Origin: an uncultured Peptococcaceae bacterium
GTDB lineage: Bacteria > Bacillota > Peptococcia > Peptococcales > Peptococcaceae
Length of the DNA stretch: 8,205 nt
Direction: 5' to 3'
NCBI GenBank assembly: GCA_945949655.1
Contig: CAMFFG010000042.1
Coordinates: 1 to 8,205 of the forward strand
Below the pieces are notes generated by a model. It was not told the origin of the DNA. It was given only the letters and a program-made list of their open reading frames with translations, and did not search any database. Positions 1 to 5,919 of the stretch are shown here, in pieces (the first letter of the stretch is position 1; each line of letters begins with the position of its first letter). A program made the translations under genes and the position numbers.

Positions 1-509
1 CAATACTGCAATGGGATATGCTGCCGCTTTGCCTTCTCTGCATCAAACTTTCCAGCCCGTTTTAATGTTAAGCTGTAAGCCAGGCAGGGTACCCGGTGTT
101 CTACTGGCAAAGCCCGCACCTGCAGTTTTCCGGCCTGAAACTGATAACCTGTTTCTGTCACATCATGACAGATCACTGCAAAAGGCAACTGCGGGCAGAC
201 TACCAGCAAACCATCCAGAATACGCTGCAAACCTGGATTTCCCCAGATATGCACTGGTTCTGTACGGCCATTATTGCCCATTGTCATCAATAAACCAGGC
301 AATCCTACCACATGATCGCCATGAAAATGGGTGATAAGAATGTGATCGATCTGTTTCACACTCCAGCCACATAAATGCAGGGCCACCTGCGTGCTTTCTC
401 CACAATCAATCAGAATGCTTTTTCCTTCCTGCCGTATCAGTAATGAAGTTAAAAACCGTTTGGGCAGAGGCAGCATACCTCCACAGCCCAGCAAACAGAC
501 ATCCAGCAT
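1..509 (-). CDS. rnz: Ribonuclease Z (metallo-beta-lactamase fold), partial, C-terminus beyond the window
   Basis: Translating the minus strand from the ATG at 509 gives 169 codons with no stop before the window edge. RNase Z is a zinc-dependent endonuclease that matures tRNA 3' ends in the cytoplasm. The metal-binding motif THFHGDH is at residues 60-66, preceded by LIDCGE (33-38) and followed by GLPGLL (69-74). A later EHRVPCLAYS (137-146) supplies a further conserved histidine of the RNase Z family, and FDAEKAKRQHIP (155-166) resembles the family's segment there. About half of a roughly 300-residue enzyme is visible. Its ATG shares an A with the coaX stop (TGATG), and AAGGTG lies 7 nt upstream inside coaX, so translational coupling is likely. 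The N-terminus (MLDVCLLGCGG) departs from the classic LGTGxGxP pattern. A related MBL hydrolase of another specificity cannot be fully excluded. Confidence 0.85.
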   Translation of the reverse strand, partial: MLDVCLLGCGGMLPLPKRFLTSLLIRQEGKSILIDCGESTQVALHLCGWSVKQIDHILITHFHGDHVVGLPGLLMTMGNNGRTEPVHIWGNPGLQRILDGLLVVCPQLPFAVICHDVTETGYQFQAGKLQVRALPVEHRVPCLAYSLTLKRAGKFDAEKAKRQHIPLQY

Positions 510-1315
510 CAGACGTCACCTTTTTCCTCTCTGCGACGCATTTTTTTGTTCTTGTTGTATAAAATCCGCAGACCTTGCAATGTCAGCATCTGATCCACCT
601 TCTGAATGGTTTCTGAATTGGCATGGATCAATTCAGCTAAGCCACCTGTAGCGATCACCTTTATATCTGTCAGCGGCATATCCAATTCTGCAGCAATGCG
701 GCGCACCATGCCATCCACCAGGCCACAGTAACCGTACAACAGGCCAGACTGAATGGCATTGATGGTATTTTTCCCAATTACATGATCCGGTACACTCATT
801 TCTACTTTTGGCAGCTGTGCAGTTTTTTCCACCAGAGCATTTGCTGAGATTCCAATGCCTGGAGCAATGGCGCCTCCTAAATACTCTCCTTTTTCATTGA
901 CCACGCAAAAAGTGGTAGCGGTTCCGAAATCCAGAATAATCAGCGGTGCACCATACAGTTCTATGGCTGCCACTGCGTTTACAATGCGGTCCGCACCCAC
1001 TTCCTTTGGATTTTCATACCGAATGGGCATACCGGTTTTCAGGCCATTTCCTACCACCATGGGCGTCAAACGAAAATACCGCTCGCACATCAACCGCAGT
1101 ATATCGGTCAGATTCGGCACCACGGAAGATATAATAATGTCCTTCACGTCGGACCGTTGCAGACCGCTGCACTGAAACAGCTGTTCCAATAACAACCCGT
1201 ACTCATCATAAGTTTTCTGACGGTCACTGGCAACACGCCAGTCCGCCAGTAACCGATCCTGTTGAAACACACCAATCACAATATTGGTATTTCCGATATC
1301 AAAAGCCAGTAACAA
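509..1315 (-). CDS. coaX: Type III pantothenate kinase
   Basis: CoaX phosphorylates pantothenate to 4'-phosphopantothenate, the first step of CoA synthesis. The type III enzyme belongs to the ASKHA fold and, as known for the family, is not feedback-inhibited by CoA. Visible motifs are the phosphate-binding DIGNTN (residues 6-11), GADRIVNA (107-114), DFGTATTF (129-136), GGAIAPG (147-153) and TGG (223-225). The 268-residue length is slightly above the usual value of about 255 because of a lysine/arginine-rich tail (KNKKMRRREEKGDV). The start is a TTG: an in-frame TGA lies two codons upstream, and TTG gives the canonical MLLAFDIGNTN N-terminus. AGAGGA sits 9 nt before it. It follows panT by 6 nt and overlaps rnz by one base, so the three genes are almost surely one transcript. 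Confidence 0.95.
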   Translation of the reverse strand: MLLAFDIGNTNIVIGVFQQDRLLADWRVASDRQKTYDEYGLLLEQLFQCSGLQRSDVKDIIISSVVPNLTDILRLMCERYFRLTPMVVGNGLKTGMPIRYENPKEVGADRIVNAVAAIELYGAPLIILDFGTATTFCVVNEKGEYLGGAIAPGIGISANALVEKTAQLPKVEMSVPDHVIGKNTINAIQSGLLYGYCGLVDGMVRRIAAELDMPLTDIKVIATGGLAELIHANSETIQKVDQMLTLQGLRILYNKNKKMRRREEKGDV

Positions 1316-1321
1316 TCTTCA

Positions 1322-1864
1322 TCATCCTCTGCGCGCAAACGCTTTATTCAGAACAACGATCAGAACCACGGCCAGTATCATTTCAAATGGCATCTGTGTC
1401 ACCATAACCGTCAGCGATGCAGCCCACGGCATGTAACCGATCAGGCTGGCTAAACCCAGATAGCCAATGGTGTTGGTCAGAGTTCCCACAATGGCTGCCG
1501 CCGCGGCTCCCACATTGGAACGGCGGAACAGCACAAATGTATAGTAGGAAGTAACGCCAATCAGAATACGCGGTAAAATCCGTACAATGGGATCTGCCGG
1601 GATAGCGCCTACTGGTGTCATAAAACTGTACAGCCCGAAAATGAATCCTGTAAAAGCACCCACTACCGGTCCTTCCAAAATGGCAGCCAGAATTACCGGC
1701 ACGTGCATAATAGTAGCACGACCTGCCAATGTTGGCATGGGGATCATACCCAAACCTGTGACACTCAATACGATCGCCACTGCCCCTAACATTCCGGCAA
1801 CAGCCATCTTTCTGGTTGAGATTCTTTGTCCTGTTGTGTTGCATGTTGCTGTTTTTTCCTGCAT
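1322..1864 (-). CDS. panT: ECF transporter S component, probably pantothenate-specific (PanT-like)
   Basis: This is a 180-residue, very hydrophobic protein with a short polar N-terminus (1-20) and about six membrane segments beginning near residue 21. It matches the substrate-binding S component of energy-coupling factor vitamin transporters (the COG4684-like group), which dock on a shared EcfA-A'-T module encoded elsewhere. Family-like features are the MAVAGMLGAVA first helix and the GRATIMHVPVILAAILEGP segment (49-67) followed by GAFTGFIFGLYSF. Specificity for pantothenate is inferred from coaX starting 6 nt downstream. The start at 1864 is preferred because GAGGTG lies 6-7 nt upstream. A longer in-frame ATG at 1930 has no usable ribosome binding site and would run through the leader structures. 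Translation may be controlled by a hairpin covering this Shine-Dalgarno (1873-1907). Confidence 0.85.
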   Translation of the reverse strand: MQEKTATCNTTGQRISTRKMAVAGMLGAVAIVLSVTGLGMIPMPTLAGRATIMHVPVILAAILEGPVVGAFTGFIFGLYSFMTPVGAIPADPIVRILPRILIGVTSYYTFVLFRRSNVGAAAAAIVGTLTNTIGYLGLASLIGYMPWAASLTVMVTQMPFEMILAVVLIVVLNKAFARRG

Positions 1865-1872
1865 GTTTTTCA

Positions 1873-1907
1873 CCTCATTTGATTTTTGCGGCAAAGCCCA
1901 AATGAAG
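1873..1907 (-). promoter_or_regulatory. Hairpin sequestering the panT Shine-Dalgarno
   Basis: On the minus strand CTTCATTTG (1899-1907) can pair with CAAATGAGG (1873-1881) over nine base pairs with one G-U wobble, enclosing a 17-nt loop. The 3' arm contains the GAGG core of the panT ribosome binding site, so formation of the hairpin should reduce panT initiation. It lies only a few bases after the U-run that ends the long-range helix, so the two elements could act together. The pairing is seen in the sequence; the control role is inferred. Confidence 0.45.
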
Positions 1908-1912
1908 CAAAG

Positions 1913-2035
1913 AAAAAAGAGTTGCTGCATCCTGCCAAAGGAAACCTGTCATAAAATGTTCTCCAGCAGATAGGCGCTGTGAAAAATTTCTACAGTTGTG
2001 TTTCGGATGACATGATCTTTTTATGCGGCAACTCT
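1913..2035 (-). terminator. Candidate conditional terminator or pseudoknot: long-range helix followed by U6
   Basis: On the minus strand AGAGTTGCCGCAT (2023-2035) is complementary to ATGCAGCAACTCT (1918-1930) except for one C-A mismatch. The 3' arm runs straight into a tract of six T (1913-1918). The 5' arm lies in the loop of the hairpin 2005-2057, so the two structures either form a pseudoknot or exclude each other. The enclosed stretch is 92 nt, which is long for a simple intrinsic terminator. Premature termination is therefore only one possible reading. Confidence 0.35.
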
Positions 2036-2104
2036 GTATCATTCTTTCCTGTCATCCATCCCGGTCCTCCTCAGATCCAGGTGGCTCTCCCAAATTTGTC
2101 TTGC

Positions 2105-2140
2105 AAAAAATTTTTCCTGCAGGGCTCCAGGCTCCCGCGG
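2105..2140 (-). terminator. Hairpin plus T-tract after the carboxypeptidase gene
   Basis: Ten bases past the carboxypeptidase stop, the minus strand has CCGCGGG (2134-2140) able to pair with CCCTGCAGG (2116-2124) with two single-base bulges and a 9-nt loop. It is followed by A5 and then T6 (2105-2110). It could end the punA operon. The five A between stem and T-run make it atypical. It also falls at the 5' end of the inferred panT leader, so it may have a second role there. Confidence 0.4.
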
Positions 2141-2148
2141 ACATTTGT

Positions 2149-2178
2149 ATTATACATCGGCTAGCGGCTGGTGGTCAA
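2149..2178 (-). promoter_or_regulatory. Sigma-A-type promoter of the panT-coaX operon
   Basis: On the minus strand TTGACC (2173-2178), an 18-bp spacer and TATAAT (2149-2154) make a near-consensus promoter. It lies over the last codons and stop codon of the carboxypeptidase gene. Transcription would start near 2142, giving the long panT leader. No other candidate as good is present between here and panT. Confidence 0.6.
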
Positions 2179-3061
2179 TATATTTCACCACATATTCTTC
2201 CAGGCAGTTTATATTCTTCTCATGCATTGTCTGCGCTACATCTTTTCCGACATAAGTGATATGCCAGGGTTCATATTTATAACCGGTCAACGGCACAATA
2301 TCCTCCTGATACCGCACAATGAAACCGTACCGGTAGCAATTTTCTTTTACCCAGGGGCCCTCTGGCGTATTGACAAAATCATTCAGCGAACCATAAGAAC
2401 CACACAGATCGATAGCCCGCCCAGTCTGATGTTCACTGTGCCCTGGCCGTGCGCTGTAGGTGTCCACTCTGGCTGTATCGCCGTGTTCCTGTTTCACATA
2501 GCCGTTATACAAACGATTTTGTAAATCATAAGAGCGATAGGCTGAGGCTGCATATAATGACAGCCCCGCTTTGCGGGCATCGGCTGCCATCTGCTGATAG
2601 GCCTGACAGGTATCCCGCGTGGCCAGCTTGCCCGATGGCAGTTTGACCAGATCTGCCGGTACATAATCGGCAGATAATTGATGATATTTGTTTACAATAA
2701 CCGGTAAAACGGATGGATCTATGACCGGCATAATTTCTGTGTAAAACTCACGATCCAGACCGGCATTCACCTGCCAGACCACCTCATCGGCAGACAGCTC
2801 TGCATGAGCATTCTGATAAGCCTCATACCGTTCCTGCTTATCCGCTTCATAATAATAGTATTCGGCATAAGGGTTTTTGTCCAACAGCGAAATAACCGGA
2901 ATGGCGTTGTCCAGCGGAGAAGGAAGGCCAGAGCTGGCCAGATTAACTCCGGCAATGGTTGCCGCTATCACAGCAGTCGTCACCGTTGCAAACAAGAACA
3001 GTTTTCCTCTTCTGCTTACAGCAGACAATGAATGAAGCCAGACAGTCTGCATACTCTCCAA
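2150..3061 (-). CDS. Membrane-anchored D-alanyl-D-alanine carboxypeptidase, M15B (VanY) family
   Basis: This is predicted to trim the terminal D-Ala from peptidoglycan stem peptides outside the membrane. Residues 20-42 form a single hydrophobic anchor after a basic cytoplasmic start (SRRGK). The peptidase domain occupies roughly residues 115-285: SAYRSYDLQ (173-181), the zinc motif SEHQTGRAID (H211, D218), and EPWH with probable catalytic E264 and zinc ligand H267. All expected metal ligands are present. The segment between anchor and domain is rich in Tyr, Glu and Lys. The start is uncertain: TTG at 3061 has GGAGG six bases upstream, while an in-frame ATG at 3052 has only a close GGAG. It starts 11 nt after the punA stop, so it is probably cotranscribed. 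Without vanA/vanH-type neighbours nothing suggests vancomycin resistance; housekeeping wall trimming is likelier. Confidence 0.88.
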   Translation of the reverse strand: MESMQTVWLHSLSAVSRRGKLFLFATVTTAVIAATIAGVNLASSGLPSPLDNAIPVISLLDKNPYAEYYYYEADKQERYEAYQNAHAELSADEVVWQVNAGLDREFYTEIMPVIDPSVLPVIVNKYHQLSADYVPADLVKLPSGKLATRDTCQAYQQMAADARKAGLSLYAASAYRSYDLQNRLYNGYVKQEHGDTARVDTYSARPGHSEHQTGRAIDLCGSYGSLNDFVNTPEGPWVKENCYRYGFIVRYQEDIVPLTGYKYEPWHITYVGKDVAQTMHEKNINCLEEYVVKYIDHQPLADV

Positions 3062-3072
3062 AAACCCCCTCC

Positions 3073-3894
3073 CTACAACTTTTCCACAATACGCGTCATC
3101 AGGGCCTGAAATGCCGCTCCGGATTTTTCACCAGTTTCCAGCACCTCTTCCTCGGTCAGCGGCTGATCCAACACACCAGCGGCCATATTAGTAATGCAGG
3201 AAATCCCTAATACCCGCATCCCGCAATGATTGGCCACAATCACTTCCGGCACGGTGGACATTCCCACTGCACTGGCCCCCCATAAACGGAACATGCGGAT
3301 CTCTGCCGGTGTTTCATAGCTTGGCCCCGTAGTTGCCACATAAACGCCCTGCTGCAGTTTCTGTCCCAGTTCCTTTGCTGCGTCCAGCGCGATACGACGC
3401 AATTCAGGATGATAAGCATAGCTCATATCACAGAAACGCACGCCAAAATCAGCCTCGTTGGGCCCTATCAACGGATTGCGTCCCAGAAAATTGATGTGGT
3501 CGGTAATCAGCATCAGATCGCCTGGGGCAAACTCCGTATTAATCCCACCAGCTGCGTTGGACAACAGCAGATTTTTTACGCCCAACCGAGCCATTACCCG
3601 CACCGGATAGGTAACTTCTTCCATAGTATAACCCTCATAGTAATGCAGTCTGCCCTGCATACATACCACCGATTTACCGCCCAGCAGACCAAACAGCAGC
3701 CGTCCGCTATGTCCCGGTGCTGTGCTGGATTTCCAGTGCGGAAGTTCCTCATAGGGAATCACCGTAACCTGCTCCAGTTTTTCACCCAACTGTCCCAGAC
3801 CCGATCCCAGCACAATAGCAGTTTCCGGTTTATATTGGGTTTTGGCATAAATATAAGCAACCGTTTCCTCCACCCGTGATAATAATTGACTCAT
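3073..3894 (-). CDS. punA: Purine nucleoside phosphorylase, trimeric type (PNP-I)
   Basis: It cleaves inosine and guanosine (and deoxy forms) with phosphate to the base and ribose-1-phosphate, for purine salvage in the cytoplasm. The 273 residues fit the trimeric family. By alignment from memory with human PNP, the phosphate-site residues are S31 (GSGLG), H62 (PGHSG), R82 and H84 (QGRLHYYEGY), and the base-site residues are E194 (GPSYETPAE), M212 and N236 (TNMAAG). The asparagine is the residue that confers 6-oxopurine preference. SNAAGGIN (112-119) is also characteristic. The ATG at 3894 is preferred because AGGAGG lies about 6 nt upstream; a longer in-frame ATG at 3921 has no such site and would cover an inverted repeat. 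The carboxypeptidase gene follows after 11 nt. Confidence 0.95.
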   Translation of the reverse strand: MSQLLSRVEETVAYIYAKTQYKPETAIVLGSGLGQLGEKLEQVTVIPYEELPHWKSSTAPGHSGRLLFGLLGGKSVVCMQGRLHYYEGYTMEEVTYPVRVMARLGVKNLLLSNAAGGINTEFAPGDLMLITDHINFLGRNPLIGPNEADFGVRFCDMSYAYHPELRRIALDAAKELGQKLQQGVYVATTGPSYETPAEIRMFRLWGASAVGMSTVPEVIVANHCGMRVLGISCITNMAAGVLDQPLTEEEVLETGEKSGAAFQALMTRIVEKL

Positions 3895-3912
3895 ACAAAT
3901 CCTCCTGACTTT

Positions 3913-3933
3913 CACAGACATATATCGTCTGTG
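3913..3933. repeat. Perfect 7-bp inverted repeat in the punA 5' region
   Basis: CACAGAC (3913-3919) and GTCTGTG (3927-3933) are exact reverse complements separated by 7 bp, and sit just upstream of the punA Shine-Dalgarno (around 3900-3905). It lies shortly downstream of the inferred punA transcription start. It could be a repressor operator, an RNA hairpin affecting initiation, or chance. No regulator gene is adjacent. Confidence 0.45.
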
Positions 3934-3948
3934 TTTTCTTTATTATCT

Positions 3949-3978
3949 ATTGTACAACACAATGATAATCCCTGCCAG
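3949..3978 (-). promoter_or_regulatory. Probable promoter of the punA operon
   Basis: On the minus strand CTGGCA (3973-3978), an 18-bp spacer and TACAAT (3949-3954) match sigma-A boxes at 4/6 and 5/6 positions. It lies upstream of the inverted repeat and ribosome binding site of punA. An overlapping GATAAT (3943-3948) is an alternative -10 with a poorer -35. Confidence 0.4.
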
Positions 3979-4024
3979 TGGCAAAAAGATTCCTCAAATT
4001 TTTTCGTTCATTTACAAATTCACA

Positions 4025-4053
4025 TTGATTCTGCCTTCTAATCCCGATATACT
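4025..4053 (+). promoter_or_regulatory. Probable promoter of the CLC antiporter gene
   Basis: TTGATT (4025-4030), a 17-bp spacer and TATACT (4048-4053) give a good sigma-A match. The inferred 5' leader is about 65 nt, too short and without the conserved core for a crcB-type fluoride riboswitch. This promoter is divergent from that of punA. Confidence 0.5.
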
Positions 4054-4123
4054 GAATATAATAACGTATTACACAATGGTACAAATCACGCTTCCACTCC
4101 AGAAGAAAGGATCTGCAGTACAC

Positions 4124-5410
4124 ATGTTTTCGCAACCCGACTGGAAAACCATTAAAAAGAAATTATATTTTCAGCTCAACTATAGCAGTTTATATGTCAT
4201 GTGGTTTTTACGCTGGCTGGTCTTCGGCGCCATCACCGGTATTGTCTGCGGATTGGTGGGGGCGGCCTTCCTCATCAGCATTAACTGGGTAACCGCCGCC
4301 CGCCAGGCTAATGACTGGCTGATTCTTCTTCTGCCTTTCGCCGGTCTGCTGATTGTATTTACTTACCATCTGGCTGGACTGCGGCAGGATCCGGGAACTA
4401 ATCTAGTGTTAGCCTCTATTCAGTCAAAACAGCACATTCCCATCCGTATGGCCCCACTAATTTTTTTTGGTACCGTCATCACCCATCTTTGCGGTGGTTC
4501 CTCTGGCCGAGAGGGAGCGGCCCTGCAGATTGGAGGTAGCATCGGCGAAGCTCTTGGCCGATTGTTTCGTTTAAAAGATACCGATATCAATATCATTATC
4601 ATCTGTGGTATGAGTGCTGTATTCGCCGCTTTGTTTGGTACACCCATTGCCGCCACTGTATTCAGCATGGAGGTCATCAGTGTCGGAGTAATCCATTATA
4701 GTGCTTTCGTCCCCTGTATTGTCTCTGCCTCTATTGCTTACGGCATCATTCAGAAATGCGGCATAAATAGCACAACATTTCCGCAGATCTTTACGCCGGA
4801 ACTAACCGTTTTTTTATTTATCAAAGTGATTCTGTTGGCAATGCTCTGCGGTATCGTCAGTATCTTATTTTGCATTGTCATCCACAAAACCGGACAGATT
4901 TACCGCAAACTGATTGCGAATGATTACTGGCGTATCTTTATTGGTGGTTGTCTGGTGGTAGTTCTCACCATGCTGACTGGCACCCGCGCCTACAATGGTC
5001 AGGGTGCCGATATGCTGTTGCTGTCTATGACCAGTACCTGCCCCACTTTTGCTTTTTTATTCAAAATTATTTTTACTGCACTAACACTAGGCGCAGGTTT
5101 TAAGGGCGGCGAAATTGTACCAGCCTTATTTGTTGGCGCAACACTGGGCAATGTACTAGCCCCCCTGCTGGGACTTGACCCTGCATTTGGCGCAGCTATC
5201 GGTATGATTGCACTGTTCTGCAGTGTGGTCAACTGCCCGCTGGCCTCAGTGATCCTGAGCATCGAATTATTTGGCCACGCCAGCGCATTGCTATTTTGCA
5301 TTGCCTGTGCTGTCAGCTATGTGTTTTCCGGCTATTACGGCCTGTATACCAGTCAGAAAATTATGTACGATAAACTCCATCCGCAATACATCAATACGCG
5401 TTCTCACTGA
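4124..5410 (+). CDS. CLC-family anion/proton antiporter, probably fluoride-exporting (CLC-F type)
   Basis: This is a polytopic membrane protein of 428 residues with the CLC fold. The gating-glutamate motif is GGSSGREG (124-131, E130). In place of the chloride-selective GSGIP there is DPGTNLV (89-95), and the helix-N motif is GFKGGEIVP (325-333) rather than GxFxP. The GTNL and KGGE-type variants are, as I recall, those of fluoride/proton antiporters rather than of chloride channels such as E. coli ClcA. It would expel fluoride using the proton gradient. Start: the frame is open from 3950, but the ATG at 4124 is preceded by AAAGGA (11-12 nt, slightly long) and gives a normal CLC N-terminus, whereas earlier ATGs have no ribosome binding site. 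Its stop codon is part of the following terminator stem. A chloride or other anion substrate remains possible. Confidence 0.85.
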   Translation: MFSQPDWKTIKKKLYFQLNYSSLYVMWFLRWLVFGAITGIVCGLVGAAFLISINWVTAARQANDWLILLLPFAGLLIVFTYHLAGLRQDPGTNLVLASIQSKQHIPIRMAPLIFFGTVITHLCGGSSGREGAALQIGGSIGEALGRLFRLKDTDINIIIICGMSAVFAALFGTPIAATVFSMEVISVGVIHYSAFVPCIVSASIAYGIIQKCGINSTTFPQIFTPELTVFLFIKVILLAMLCGIVSILFCIVIHKTGQIYRKLIANDYWRIFIGGCLVVVLTMLTGTRAYNGQGADMLLLSMTSTCPTFAFLFKIIFTALTLGAGFKGGEIVPALFVGATLGNVLAPLLGLDPAFGAAIGMIALFCSVVNCPLASVILSIELFGHASALLFCIACAVSYVFSGYYGLYTSQKIMYDKLHPQYINTRSH

Positions 5411-5467
5411 AACATACAAAAAGCTTGCTGCCGCGTAATTGCGGCAACAAGCTTTTGTATGTTTCAG
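5407..5467. terminator. Long bidirectional terminator between the CLC and hsp20 genes
   Basis: Arms 5407-5434 and 5441-5467 form an almost perfect stem of about 27 bp with a 6-nt loop; the only flaws are one extra A and one C/T difference. The core GCTTG-TGCCGC stem is followed by T4 on the plus strand and T5 on the minus strand, so it should stop the convergent CLC (+) and hsp20 (-) transcripts. The CLC TGA stop (5408-5410) lies inside the left arm. Confidence 0.85.
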
Positions 5468-5499
5468 CATGTTTCTTATGCCATACACCATCAAATCTG

Positions 5500-5919
5500 T
5501 TAGCCTTCAATGGAAATATAATTTTTTCTTTCAACTGCAGCTTTATCTTCTTTTTTAGGGATAGATAAGTGCAGAACGCCGTTGGTGTAACTTGCTTTAA
5601 TCTCATCCTGTGTTACAGCTTCGCCTACATAAAAACTACGACTGCAGGAACCACTGTAACGTTCTCTGCGGATATAGTGGGTATCCGCATTTTCTTCCCC
5701 AACATCCTGGCTGGTGGATGCAGTTACGGTCAGGTAACCATCACGCAGTTCCGCTTTAATGTTCTCTTTCTGAAATCCCGGCATATTGATGGATACCTCA
5801 TAGTGATTTCCCTGATCTTTAACATCCGTTTTCATCATGCCAGATGTATTACATCCACCAAATGGCGCTTTAAAAACATCGTCCAAAAAGTTTTCTCCAA
5901 AAATACTAGGCATTAACAT
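5500..5919 (-). CDS. hsp20: Small heat-shock protein, Hsp20/alpha-crystallin family
   Basis: This ATP-independent holdase binds unfolding proteins in the cytoplasm and forms oligomers. In the 139 residues, the alpha-crystallin domain spans about 28-122, with DVKDQGNHYEVSINMPGF at its start, DGYLTVTAS (60-68) in the middle and the signature GVLHLSIPK (114-122) at its end. A C-terminal IxI anchor (ISI, 135-137) that links dimers is present. The N-terminal arm (MLMPSIFGENFLDDVF) is short and hydrophobic, as is usual. Start at 5919: AAGGAG lies 9 nt upstream; a second ATG two codons later is possible. The gene is monocistronic between its own promoter and the terminator at 5407-5467. Control by HrcA is indicated by a CIRCE element over the promoter. 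Family assignment is firm. Confidence 0.96.
   Translation of the reverse strand: MLMPSIFGENFLDDVFKAPFGGCNTSGMMKTDVKDQGNHYEVSINMPGFQKENIKAELRDGYLTVTASTSQDVGEENADTHYIRRERYSGSCSRSFYVGEAVTQDEIKASYTNGVLHLSIPKKEDKAAVERKNYISIEG

Larger units (their letters stand above)
1865..2142 (-). promoter_or_regulatory. Long structured 5' leader of the panT-coaX operon (candidate regulatory RNA)
   Basis: About 277 nt separate the inferred transcription start (near 2142) from the panT ATG, with no credible gene inside. Read on the minus strand it contains, in order: a GC-rich hairpin (2116-2140); a small hairpin with arms 2077-2081 and 2060-2064; a larger hairpin with arms GGATGAC/GTCATCC (2051-2057 and 2005-2011) and inner arms ATGAT/ATCAT (2038-2042 and 2012-2016); a segment 1918-1930 complementary at 12 of 13 bases to that hairpin's loop (2023-2035) and running into U6; and a hairpin pairing with the panT Shine-Dalgarno. 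This resembles an attenuator or riboswitch. I compared it by eye with TPP, FMN, cobalamin, THF, glycine, c-di-GMP, ydaO, M-box, T-box and pan motif consensus cores and saw none of them. Confidence 0.5.

Noticed and set aside
11..651. Plus-strand open frames over rnz and coaX
   Set aside because: They are antisense shadows of well-supported genes with no ribosome binding sites and no plausible protein features.
1865..1930. Longer start of the panT protein at 1930
   Set aside because: AGG directly touches that ATG, no proper spacing, and it would translate across the U-run and the Shine-Dalgarno hairpin; the ATG at 1864 has a clear GAGGTG.
2058..2100. Glycine- or cobalamin-riboswitch-like words in the panT leader (GGAGAG, CCACCTGG)
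   Set aside because: Only short word similarity; the invariant cores and their order are missing.
1979..2259. Small plus-strand open frames across the panT leader
   Set aside because: Cysteine- and serine-rich random-looking translations without ribosome binding sites, overlapping the structured leader and the carboxypeptidase gene.
3895..3921. Longer start of punA at 3921
   Set aside because: No ribosome binding site and it overlaps the inverted repeat; ATG at 3894 has AGGAGG at good spacing.
3950..4123. 58 extra N-terminal codons for the CLC protein
   Set aside because: The frame is open but the segment contains the promoter at 4025-4053, earlier ATGs have no ribosome binding site, and CLC proteins do not carry such an extension.
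3934..4123. Fluoride (crcB) riboswitch ahead of the CLC gene
   Set aside because: Expected because of the protein type, but none of the conserved core segments could be found by eye on the plus strand.
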